Of a DNA stretch of 32,436 nucleotides, positions 25,106 through 32,436 are shown piece by piece. Source of the stretch: CAZUZS01 sp964624795 (GTDB lineage Bacteria; Calditrichota; Calditrichia; RBG-13-44-9); NCBI GenBank assembly GCA_964624795.1, contig CAZUZS010000061.1, positions 1 to 32,436 of the forward strand, written 5' to 3'. Made by a program: the position numbers and the translations under genes. Every line of letters starts with the position of its first letter. The first letter of the stretch is position 1. The notes under the pieces are model-generated. The model saw only the letters and a program-made list of their open reading frames with translations, did not search any database and was not told the DNA's origin.

Positions 25106-27406
25106 CTACTGCTGACCGATAAGCGGCACGTGCAGGGCAATAGTAAAATTACGCCCCATGTTGTAGAATCCCACATCCGGATCGTTAAAGTTTCCCGGTT
25201 TTATCCGCGACAGGTGATCGTAATAGACCTTTCCCAGGAGATTGGTTACCGCCAGCGTGCCATAAATCTTTCCGCCAAAGATGTGACCTCCCATTTCAAT
25301 ATTGAGAAGCGTGTAACCGGGCGTTGCTGTCTCCGCCGGCGCCACGTTCTTCTGGTTAAAGGCCGTGAAAGTGCCAAATTTCAGGTATCCGTCGCTGAAT
25401 ATTTTCCAGATGTCGGTGTTGATTTTCACCTCGTGGCGCATGGTATTGGCGGGCATCAGCGGCAGGTAGGTGCCATCGGATTGCCTGCCGTCCAGGATTG
25501 AGAAGCTGTGGCGAAAAGTCAGGCGATTCAGTGCGGCTGGCCGCCAATCGAGGCTAATTTCGCCGCCCTTTAAAACGGCGTCGGTTTGCAGAAAGCGATA
25601 CACCCGGAAGCCGTTCCGGCTTTCATTGGTAGGAGATAGAAAAATGTAGTGGTTGAAATCATTTCTGAAAACCGAGGCGTCAATGGACACCAGAACAGAG
25701 TGGTAGTGAAGGCCGAAATCGATTTCATTGTTCTGCTCGCTTTTTAAACCCGCATCCCCAATCTCGTAATTCAACGTGCCCTCGTGCAACCCGTTAGAAG
25801 ATAATTCGGCCAGGTTTGGTGCACGGTAGCCGGTGGCAAAATTTCCTTTGAACAGTAAATGTTCCGCCAGGTTGTAGGAAAATCCAACCGAACCGTTAAC
25901 CGGGCTGTAGGATCTGTCCAGCGCCGGTATATAGCCTGTCGAATCAGGAATTCCCCGCTCAACTGTCTCGATATGGTAGTTGTTGAAGCGAATCCCTTCC
26001 TCGATGATCAGGCGATCCAATTCATGGCGGAAATAGCCGTAAGCGGAAATTTCACGGGTATTGGCATTGGGAACAATGACCCTCGCGCCGTTATTGCGAT
26101 TGGATTGGGAAGTGGCCTCGATGCCGGCCGTCAGCCCGGACCGGAAAATGGAAGGCGATACATAACGCAAATTCCCGGAATAGGTATTGAGCTGCATATC
26201 CAGATTTCCCAGGGCCTGTTCTTCGGGACCTTCCTGCTCTTTGCGGTTATTCAAATGGGCGCCGGCATCAAGTTTTATTTTCGAAGCACCAGCAAAGTAG
26301 GTATTCTGGGTGGTAAGCAGATGATAGTTCACACCGTGATACGCTTCTTCCATCTCCCTTCCGAAACGCTCTTCCTCCGTGTTCTTTTTCTCTCCCTCGT
26401 TCTGTTCCACTACACCAAACTGGTAGGATGAAAAATGGTAATTAAAATTGGAAACCAGTTTCTTGCGAATCACTCCGAAATTGGTTTTCAGATTGAGCCC
26501 GTTAAACCGGGTGTTGGGTACCCGTGCGTTGTTGCCGTCGAGGTAATCCGCATGCGAGTCACCGCCCAGGCGGAGCTTCCAGTAATATTGATCAGTGCTG
26601 CCTTTTATTCCCACATCCGTGTTTAATCCCAGTGTGTTTTCATCGAGCCTGACATTATAATCGCTCACGGTGGTTCCAATGGGCGCCGGTTTTTCATCCA
26701 CCAGGTTTAGCACACCGCCCAGGGCATCCGCTCCGTACAGCAAAGACGCCGGGCCTTTCAGCATTTCAACACTATTCAGCCCCATCCCGGACAATCCCAG
26801 CCCATGCTCGTCCTGCCACTGCTGGTTGTCGAAACGAAATCCCTCGATCACCGTCAAAATCCGGTTTCCATGCAGCCCCCGGATTACCGGCTTGGCAATT
26901 CCATCGCCGGTGGAAAGCTGGCTCACACCAGCGATGTGGGTCATGGCCTCGGTCATCGTGGTCGCCCCGGAATACTGTATTTCCTTTTCCGAGATGGCCG
27001 CGATTTCGTAAGGCGTTTCCTCGGGCAAGGTTGCGTAAGGCGCCGTTACGACAATTTCTTTCATCTGGATGGGCGAGATGGAAAGCATGACATCGCGCTT
27101 AATTTGCTCTCCCTTCAGATCGACCGTCCGAACAACAGTTCCGTAGCCAAGGTGGGAATACTCTATTGCGAAGTTGCCGGCCGGCAAATGCGCCAGTTCA
27201 TATTCTCCGGCAGAATCGGTGTAGGTTCCAATCTTGAGTTCCGGTATAAAAATGGAAACCCGGTCGATCACGTTTCCTTCCGCATCGGTCACGGTTCCTG
27301 CGATACCGGCGGCAGCAGGATCACTGTTCAGGGGAGCCGAATGCGATTTATATGGAATGTGAAGTATCAACATCACAAATAGTAATAAAAGTGTGAATCT
27401 ATACAT
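25106..27406 (-). CDS. TonB-dependent outer-membrane receptor
   Basis: 766 residues. Signal peptide, then a carboxypeptidase-regulatory-like domain (about 35-112), then a plug domain (about 120-230) with VIRGLHGNRILTVIEGFRF and GPASLLYGADALGGVLN, and a long 22-strand-type barrel to the C-terminus. The QQWQDEHGLGL segment in the plug resembles metal and heme receptors of the ZnuD-like kind as I recall them, but this is weak evidence for substrate. The ATG at 27406 has GAGGAGT before it; a 12-residue extension has no ribosome site. No obvious TonB box is seen. Energised uptake would need the TonB/ExbBD complex, which may be that encoded at 17734-20459. Confidence 0.92.
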   Translation of the reverse strand: MYRFTLLLLFVMLILHIPYKSHSAPLNSDPAAAGIAGTVTDAEGNVIDRVSIFIPELKIGTYTDSAGEYELAHLPAGNFAIEYSHLGYGTVVRTVDLKGEQIKRDVMLSISPIQMKEIVVTAPYATLPEETPYEIAAISEKEIQYSGATTMTEAMTHIAGVSQLSTGDGIAKPVIRGLHGNRILTVIEGFRFDNQQWQDEHGLGLSGMGLNSVEMLKGPASLLYGADALGGVLNLVDEKPAPIGTTVSDYNVRLDENTLGLNTDVGIKGSTDQYYWKLRLGGDSHADYLDGNNARVPNTRFNGLNLKTNFGVIRKKLVSNFNYHFSSYQFGVVEQNEGEKKNTEEERFGREMEEAYHGVNYHLLTTQNTYFAGASKIKLDAGAHLNNRKEQEGPEEQALGNLDMQLNTYSGNLRYVSPSIFRSGLTAGIEATSQSNRNNGARVIVPNANTREISAYGYFRHELDRLIIEEGIRFNNYHIETVERGIPDSTGYIPALDRSYSPVNGSVGFSYNLAEHLLFKGNFATGYRAPNLAELSSNGLHEGTLNYEIGDAGLKSEQNNEIDFGLHYHSVLVSIDASVFRNDFNHYIFLSPTNESRNGFRVYRFLQTDAVLKGGEISLDWRPAALNRLTFRHSFSILDGRQSDGTYLPLMPANTMRHEVKINTDIWKIFSDGYLKFGTFTAFNQKNVAPAETATPGYTLLNIEMGGHIFGGKIYGTLAVTNLLGKVYYDHLSRIKPGNFNDPDVGFYNMGRNFTIALHVPLIGQQ

Positions 27407-27659
27407 ATTTACTCCTCGACAAAGATAGTTAAAACAGAACAACTAAAATTGTAACTACCCAGGCCAGTGCGATCATATAGATCCGGGCTAAAGCCCTTCT
27501 TCTGGTGGGGCTTATTAAGTCCACGATCTAAAGATCGTGGCTATGCACTGGAATACTAAATTTCATCGCCACGGGCTTTAACCCAACGAAGCCGTATTAA
27601 ACCCCACCCTGAGTAGCTGCATAACATTAATAATATTTTCCCCTGCCGATTTTACGGCA
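27407..27659. other. intergenic region between two receptors
   Basis: 253 bases, no gene supported. It contains the palindromic repeats at 27485-27540 and a GGGCTTTAACCC-type imperfect inverted element around 27574-27586. Confidence 0.5.
27485..27540. repeat. intergenic palindromes related to those at 712-831
   Basis: 27485-27496 is the perfect palindrome GGGCTAAAGCCC. 27521-27540 is CCACGATCT-AA-AGATCGTGG, with 9-bp arms and a 2-nt loop, the same design as 712-731 (CCCCGATCT-TC-AGATCGGGG). Both sites also share GGCTNAAGCC-type arms and a CTATNCA-like motif after the element. A dispersed repeat family is inferred. Confidence 0.6.
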
Positions 27660-30086
27660 TCATAGGGCCACCCGCAAGGAAGCGATGAAGTTCCGGCCCG
27701 CCGAAACAATTCCGGAGGAATACGGCCGGTAGCGCTGGTCGGTAATATTTTCCACGCCTGCGCTCAACATCAGCATGTCCGTCAAACGATAGACGGTTTT
27801 CAGGTTAAGCGTGTGCCAGGCCGGCGAATACGGATTGCCGTTGCTGTCTATGGCATAGATGTAATCCTTCTCCTGTTCGGAGGGCGCCAGGTCGGCGTTG
27901 GATATCTCCCCGTTGTAAACAGCATAGAAAGTCGCCCGGAAGCGATCCCGGCTGAAAGTAAGACGTGTTGTCCCGAACCATGGTCCGGCATGGCGCAGCG
28001 GCGCGGTGCTGCCATCGTCCAGTTCTTCCTCCCCTTTCTGGTAATTGAAACGGGAAGAAAGGGCAAATCCGGCAGGCAGCTTTATTTCCAACCCGGCCTG
28101 CAGACCGTGCACGTTGGCTTTGGCGGCATTCTGAATTGCCTGCACCCGGCTCATCTCGCTATCATACATAATGCTGTCCATGCCGCTCAGAGTGAAATCC
28201 CGCCGCACCAGGGCATCTTTTAATAAGGTATAATATCCACCGACATCCACTTTTACCAGCTCGCTAAAAATCTTTTCGACACCGGCCTCCGCGTTGTATG
28301 CATACTCCGGCTTCAGGTCCGGATTCGGCACCACCACCGAACCGGGCTCGGAATCGAACACCTTGCCGACGTCATCCACATTGGGGGCCCGAAATCCGCT
28401 GGAAAAATTCAAATTGATTTGCCAGCTCTTTTCCGGTTTATATGCCATCCCAATGCTGCCGTTCAGGGCGCCGGTATTAATATTGGCTTCGGTAAACGGG
28501 AAGGGGTAAAATGTTGTATCGAATTTCGCATCCAGGGTCACCAGGTTGTAGCGCAAACCGGACTGAAACGTCATTTTAGGACTGGCCTTGAAGCGGTAGT
28601 TCAGGTAGGCGGCGTATGAATTCCAGGTGGCGCCGTCCGGGTAGCGGCTGCTGCCGGGGATGGTGACACCGGTGGCTATATTTTCATCTTCCCCAGTCGA
28701 GCCGACTTTATTCAGAACGACCTCCGCCCCGTAAAACAGCAGGTGGCGTTCATCCATGACCTTTTCCAAATCCAGGTTGGCAGACAGCACATCCACCGTT
28801 TCGGTGCGATGAAATTTCATGTCAGCGTTAAAATCCCGGTCGTGGCGGCTTTCCTTAAAATATTGGTACGCCACCGTTGCGTTCATGCGGTCGAACCAGC
28901 CGCCGGAAGCGGAATGAGACAGGTTCAGGGCATTCATTACCCACACCTGCGGGCCGTAATACCACTCGGCGGAGCGGAGAGCGCCTTTGCGGTAACGTAT
29001 CAGCCGGTCGTAGCGGGAATAATCGGATGTCGTGGAATAGTGGAATCCGTAATTGACATTCCAGGTATCATTAGGTCTGAAAGCAATTTTCTGCATCAGG
29101 TTCACCTGGTGATAGCCGGTGCTCACCTGCTTTTTCTGATTGGAATTTGCGATGATGCTGTCTTTCCCGCCGATGGTTTCCACATATTCCGGGCGCAGGT
29201 ATTCTTCCGGGCCGTTGCTTCCCATCACCAGGTCACTGTAATCCGAGAAGGTGGCGCTGCTGACAAAAGCCCACTTTTTCAATCCCAGCGTAAGATCCAA
29301 ATGCCCGGTTTTCTCGAAATCGGCCGAGGAGGTGCGGGTAACCGCATTGGCCTTCACCAGCGGCCGGTCATCCGTCGCAAACCGCAGGGTCGGCGTGTAA
29401 AAGCTCATCACCCCGCCAATGGCGTCGCTGCCGTAGATCACCGAACCGGGACCAAATATCACCTCGGTTTTCTCCGTCGCGAACGGATCCAGCGAAATGA
29501 CGTTCTGCAGGTTGCCGCTGCGGAAAATCGCATTGTTCATCCGCACGCCGTCCACTGCGATCAACACCCGGTTGGTGGCAAATCCGCGGATCATGGGGCT
29601 GCCGCCTCCCAACTGGCTTTTCTGAATAAAGACATCGCCGGAGGCGCCAAGCAGATCCGCTGCAGTCTGCGGATTTTGAATAGCCACATCTGCCGGCCGG
29701 ATAGTAACGACGGCGTTGGGAACATCACTTTTTTCCTGCTGCCAGCGGGTTGCTGACACAACTACCTCATCCGTAGAAAACGGGGATTGTTCCAACAGAA
29801 CCCGGAACCGCATTTTCTCAAGCTGCTTGTAACTCATTACCACACTATCGTACCCGATCAGCTCTATTACGATGCTGTCGGCGCCTGCGAATTGTGAAAT
29901 ATCCACCCGCCCCCTGGCATCGGTCGATGCCGAAACCGAAGGATGCCGGCTGTAAACAGATACCAGCTCCAGAGGCTGATGCGTCAGTTTATCTTTAATC
30001 ACCAAATCCCCTGCAAAAGCTGACGCCGCACAGATCAAAATAATCAGGGGATAAAATGTTTTTTTAATCATATCTAATCTGATCAT
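27660..30086 (-). CDS. TonB-dependent receptor, hemoglobin/heme-receptor-like
   Basis: 808 residues. Signal peptide ending at AFAG, a short carboxypeptidase-regulatory-like domain (about 28-103), then a plug (about 110-230) containing IRGFATNRVLIAVDGVRMNN and IFGPGSVIYGSDAIGGVM, then the barrel ending GRNFIASLRVAL. The plug and the terminal YRPYSSG-SAGRNF segment follow the pattern of the hemoglobin/transferrin receptor family, making heme or a metal complex the best guess for substrate. The ATG at 30086 has GAGAGGAA upstream; an extension to 30170 has neither ribosome site nor signal peptide. It lies downstream of the 180-residue anchored protein and upstream of the second receptor, all on the minus strand. 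Confidence 0.9.
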   Translation of the reverse strand: MIRLDMIKKTFYPLIILICAASAFAGDLVIKDKLTHQPLELVSVYSRHPSVSASTDARGRVDISQFAGADSIVIELIGYDSVVMSYKQLEKMRFRVLLEQSPFSTDEVVVSATRWQQEKSDVPNAVVTIRPADVAIQNPQTAADLLGASGDVFIQKSQLGGGSPMIRGFATNRVLIAVDGVRMNNAIFRSGNLQNVISLDPFATEKTEVIFGPGSVIYGSDAIGGVMSFYTPTLRFATDDRPLVKANAVTRTSSADFEKTGHLDLTLGLKKWAFVSSATFSDYSDLVMGSNGPEEYLRPEYVETIGGKDSIIANSNQKKQVSTGYHQVNLMQKIAFRPNDTWNVNYGFHYSTTSDYSRYDRLIRYRKGALRSAEWYYGPQVWVMNALNLSHSASGGWFDRMNATVAYQYFKESRHDRDFNADMKFHRTETVDVLSANLDLEKVMDERHLLFYGAEVVLNKVGSTGEDENIATGVTIPGSSRYPDGATWNSYAAYLNYRFKASPKMTFQSGLRYNLVTLDAKFDTTFYPFPFTEANINTGALNGSIGMAYKPEKSWQINLNFSSGFRAPNVDDVGKVFDSEPGSVVVPNPDLKPEYAYNAEAGVEKIFSELVKVDVGGYYTLLKDALVRRDFTLSGMDSIMYDSEMSRVQAIQNAAKANVHGLQAGLEIKLPAGFALSSRFNYQKGEEELDDGSTAPLRHAGPWFGTTRLTFSRDRFRATFYAVYNGEISNADLAPSEQEKDYIYAIDSNGNPYSPAWHTLNLKTVYRLTDMLMLSAGVENITDQRYRPYSSGIVSAGRNFIASLRVAL

Positions 30087-30421
30087 TACATTCCTCTCTA
30101 AGTGTGTACATTCCGCTGCTGAATTCAAAATCAATCTCCATATTCCCATAAGCGCATCAGGATAAGGCATATCGGTTTACCGGTAATGAAACCGCCTGCA
30201 ACCAAGGCGGCTTTCCGGGATTCCGCCCCGGTTCTCGCCTTTTTGCCTGGCTTTCAATCTTGCCCGACCGAATTCGTCTGCTGGCAAAACGGGTCAATTG
30301 GCCGCATTCCACCTGCAAAACCGGCTTTAAACCCGAATATTACGGGTTTGCTTCACAGTACCCGGAAGGTGAAAACCTGCCGGCCGGCACTTAACGGACA
30401 GGCGTGGCACCGATAATAAAT
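30087..30421. other. long leader region before receptor gene, with hairpins
   Basis: 335 bases without a gene. On the minus strand it contains AAACCCG-7 nt-CGGGTTT (30349-30329) and CCGCCT-7 nt-AGGCGG (about 30209-30191). I compared it with the cobalamin and cyclic-di-GMP riboswitch consensus elements from memory and could not fit either. It may carry the promoter of the receptor gene. Confidence 0.4.
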
Positions 30422-30964
30422 TTAAATCAGGGTAAAAGCTTTGGGAGGAGGTGTAGAGGGGGGATCTATCCAGGTTTTGAGCCTGAACAGGTAAGCGGAA
30501 AATTCTATCTCTTTTTCCCGTTTGAGCAGGGGAAAATCCTGGTAGCCGGTACAGAGGTATTGGCTGAAAGACCTTTGAAGACTTTCATTTTGCTTCTTTC
30601 GCTGCGGATCCTGGTTCATGCTGTTCCTGACCTGTTCATCAAGATTAGCAAAGAGCCGCGATTCTTTTTCATCGGGAATACAGTAGTAGAATGTGGTATC
30701 TCCCGATTCAAGCCTGCGCACCACATCATACATTTTGCCCTGGTAGCGGAACTCTTTTTCGCCGATCAGCCAGTGTGGCCGGGAAAAATCCGCCTCTCCC
30801 GTTTTTGGGAATCTCAACAGAACAAGCTGGTCATCCGGAATTCCGGCCTTGATCTGCGCCTTCATTTCCCGCCGGATAAGCAGTTGCTGCACTTTGAAGA
30901 TGAGGAGGAATCCCGCGGACTGGAAGCCCAGCAGCAGGAGCAGTATGATGATTCGGGTACGCAT
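30422..30964 (-). CDS. membrane-anchored protein of unknown function upstream of TonB receptor
   Basis: 180 residues. One N-terminal helix (IIILLLLLGFQSAGFLLIF) is followed by a soluble, presumably periplasmic domain with EKEFRYQGKMYDVVR, TTFYYCIPDEKE and SRLFANLDEQV, and a Pro-rich end. From memory, Bacteroidota genomes contain small proteins with a similar fRYxGkMYDVV/YYCxxDxKE core beside TonB-dependent receptors or metal-related genes, but I know no assigned function. A frame extension to 31099 exists. The ATG at 30964 is chosen because the hydrophobic helix starts right after it, although its ribosome site is weak. It could assist receptor function or metal/heme handling. Confidence 0.65.
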   Translation of the reverse strand: MRTRIIILLLLLGFQSAGFLLIFKVQQLLIRREMKAQIKAGIPDDQLVLLRFPKTGEADFSRPHWLIGEKEFRYQGKMYDVVRRLESGDTTFYYCIPDEKESRLFANLDEQVRNSMNQDPQRKKQNESLQRSFSQYLCTGYQDFPLLKREKEIEFSAYLFRLKTWIDPPSTPPPKAFTLI

Positions 30965-31431
30965 GGCATCTAATTTTACAAAATTAGATGGGCAGTTTGC
31001 AAGAGTTAGATTATCAAAATCATACCTGCAGCCGCATGGTCTTATTAGGCGCTTCGTTGACCGGCGATATCTAAATCGGCAAAAATTTCGTTGTGACACC
31101 TCATTGAAATGTGGATTTGATGACGCAAATTGCTTGCGAACGATGCAATATTAAGCTCATCCCTATCCCCTTGGTCAATTGGCTTTTATTCAGATCCATT
31201 AGCCTCCCCTTTCCCTTCTCCACGCTGGAGAAGGGAAAGGGGCAAAGCAAATCCAGGCTATTTTCAAAGCCAGCGGGGGGAAAGGGTTGAGGCCATAATA
31301 AGCTAGTAGGATACTGATCAATCCTCCCCCCCAACGGTCACTGAATCTCTGCTATTCGTTTGCATTTTAAGTTTACAGAGTTCGAAACCGCCTTGCGCAA
31401 GATGGCCGGTGGCGGGCTGCTGCATTTTGCA
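30965..31431. other. intergenic region with a perfect C/G-rich hairpin
   Basis: 467 bases in which I see no supported gene. It contains the 37-base hairpin at 31206-31242, followed by more C/G-rich sequence (to about 31335) that may belong to the same repeat. Confidence 0.5.
31206..31242. repeat. perfect 17-bp inverted repeat
   Basis: 17-bp arms (CCCCTTTCCCTTCTCCA and its complement) with the 3-nt loop CGC. There is no U tract on either side, so a simple terminator role is unlikely. Composition matches the hairpin at 18464-18491, suggesting a dispersed palindromic element. Confidence 0.75.
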
Positions 31432-32253
31432 TCACAGCGGCTGGCAGCCCCCGCAGTAATAAATGCTGCCGCCCATATAATTCTCTTTTTGAATAATTGC
31501 GCCGCAGGCCGGGCAGGGTGTGTTTGCCGTATTTTTGCTGAGAACGGTCTTGTATCCGCCCCACTCGCTAAAAAGATCGCGTTCCGTATCCCGGCCGCCC
31601 TGCGCTGTCATCTGTTTCAGCATACTTTTCACCGCATTAAACATTTTATCGATTTCGGAAGGAGACAGCTCCCGCATCTTTCGCTTGGGGTGAATTCGCG
31701 CCTTCCACAAGATGTCCTGCAACACGCCGTTGCCAAGTCCCGGAATTCGCTGTTCGGTAGCTAGGAACGCCTTCGCCGACAGCCCTGCTGTTTTTTCACT
31801 TATCAGCCCATCGAAATACGCTCGATTAAAATCATCGGACAATGGTGAGGGCCGCCCGGTTGCGATTTCATAATCGGCAAAACCGCTTTTCCCTCCTTCC
31901 GGGAAGCAGAAGAAGCCGCCCCACATCCGGACGGTGGAGCTGATCGCCGTACCATTCTCAAACTCCACCAGAAGCTGATGTTTGGCAGGTCGTTTTTCGT
32001 CCCGGAAATAATAGCGAAGGGGTGCATAAACAACAAGCTTCATTTCATCGGCATAGATTTCCACGAACATAGCCGTGCCGGTAGCCAGGTTGATGGTTTT
32101 GCCGGCAAACCGCTGGTTATACTCAGCCGGATTTCCGGTGTACCAGGCAAATTTGTGTGGCGAGTGATTTGCGAGCGCACTCAAAATCCGTTTGCCGCCG
32201 ACAGTGCCGTTAATCTGCCCGGCAATTACGATAGCTTCGGGAAGTTCAATCAT
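31432..32253 (-). CDS. Fpg/Nei-family H2TH protein with atypical active site
   Basis: 273 residues, like formamidopyrimidine-DNA glycosylase/endonuclease VIII in layout: N-terminal beta domain, helix-two-turn-helix (GLGNGVLQDILWKARIHPK, 172-190) and C4 zinc finger (Cys247, Cys250, Cys267, Cys270, ending CQPL). Family enzymes start MPELPE, with the proline as N-terminal nucleophile. This one starts MIELPE: Glu3 and Glu6 remain, but Pro2 is Ile. The conserved Lys of the beta-turn (near residue 58) is also missing, and the zinc-finger Arg is replaced by Gly262. GGAG lies nine bases before the ATG, so the start is sound. It may bind DNA without classical lyase chemistry or use another mechanism. 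Confidence 0.85.
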   Translation of the reverse strand: MIELPEAIVIAGQINGTVGGKRILSALANHSPHKFAWYTGNPAEYNQRFAGKTINLATGTAMFVEIYADEMKLVVYAPLRYYFRDEKRPAKHQLLVEFENGTAISSTVRMWGGFFCFPEGGKSGFADYEIATGRPSPLSDDFNRAYFDGLISEKTAGLSAKAFLATEQRIPGLGNGVLQDILWKARIHPKRKMRELSPSEIDKMFNAVKSMLKQMTAQGGRDTERDLFSEWGGYKTVLSKNTANTPCPACGAIIQKENYMGGSIYYCGGCQPL

Positions 32254-32436
32254 GGATTATTCTCCATTTGTTGAAAAGCAGGAGCATTTCCCCTCTTTTC
32301 CTGCTGTTGGTCTCGATCTTTCCGGGCATGCATCGTTTAATTGGCTTAAAATTTATTTTAATTGAATCAAAATATTTTTTGATTGGCTTTAAATTTATTT
32401 TGACTGTCATTAATTTTTCTTGCACAGCAAATAACG
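32254..32436. other. AT-rich upstream region of the Fpg-like gene
   Basis: No gene. A direct repeat of about 17-19 bases occurs at 32341-32365 and 32383-32407 (TTGGCTTWAAATTTATTTT, 42-base period). Between the copies is an 8-bp dyad AATCAAAA-TATT-TTTTGATT (32365-32384). It is a plausible promoter or operator region for the minus-strand gene, unproven. Confidence 0.4.

Noticed and set aside
28743..29756. 337-codon open frame on the plus strand opposite the heme-type receptor
   Set aside because: Antisense shadow of a well-supported receptor gene; no start signal or family resemblance.
25106..30086. SusC/SusD-type glycan uptake locus
   Set aside because: Both receptors are of the smaller non-SusC type and no SusD-like lipoprotein gene is adjacent.
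30087..30421. Cobalamin or cyclic-di-GMP riboswitch upstream of the receptor
   Set aside because: GGTGCC and AAGCCAGG-like strings occur, but their order and surrounding conserved elements do not fit either consensus.

Overview
The window looks like part of a draft metagenome-type scaffold from an uncultured, probably anaerobic, diderm bacterium of the wider FCB assemblage (Calditrichota/KSB1/Ignavibacteria-like). The evidence is a PorV-like outer-membrane protein, FlgD-type C-terminal Ig domains with a YPNPF start, TonB-dependent receptors carrying carboxypeptidase-regulatory N-domains, ExbB/ExbD/TonB genes, and a glycyl radical enzyme. Exact phylum placement is inference. There is one 100-N assembly gap (16758-16857).

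Layout. Positions 1-1148 are gene-free and carry two sets of heptamer repeats and palindromic intergenic repeats. Positions 1149-4324 (minus) hold a two-gene anaerobic operon: a glycyl radical activase, then a glycyl radical enzyme. Every active-site residue I could check identifies the enzyme as trans-4-hydroxy-L-proline dehydratase (HypE-HypD). It is divergent from xylose isomerase (4666-5985). Positions 6251-21323 hold a 15-kb co-directional cluster that appears to start at an excellent sigma-54 promoter (6312-6326). Its genes are a HAMP-only membrane protein, a 2269-residue secreted repeat protein, a PorV-like barrel with a FlgD-type domain, a long TPR protein (split by the N gap), ExbB, two ExbD paralogues, TonB, and a secreted protein with a FlgD-type domain and an OmpA-like tail. 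It is followed by a receiver-less sigma-54 activator (21515-22552).

Positions 22695-22856 hold an unrecognised 53-residue membrane protein on the minus strand with its own terminator. Then come serine acetyltransferase and cysteine synthase (23020-24900), a cysteine-synthesis pair. On the minus strand, 25106-30964 carries two TonB-dependent receptors preceded by a small membrane-anchored protein, and 31432-32253 carries an Fpg/Nei-like protein that lacks the family's catalytic proline.

Most interesting system. The sigma-54-linked cluster looks like a dedicated proton-motive-force-driven envelope machine (ExbB, ExbD, variant ExbD, TonB) physically linked to a giant surface fibre, its possible export/anchor partner (PorV-like) and a TPR scaffold. 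One of the two ExbD proteins has replaced the proton-carrying aspartate with glycine. What the machine does (adhesion, gliding, secretion or uptake) cannot be decided from sequence alone.
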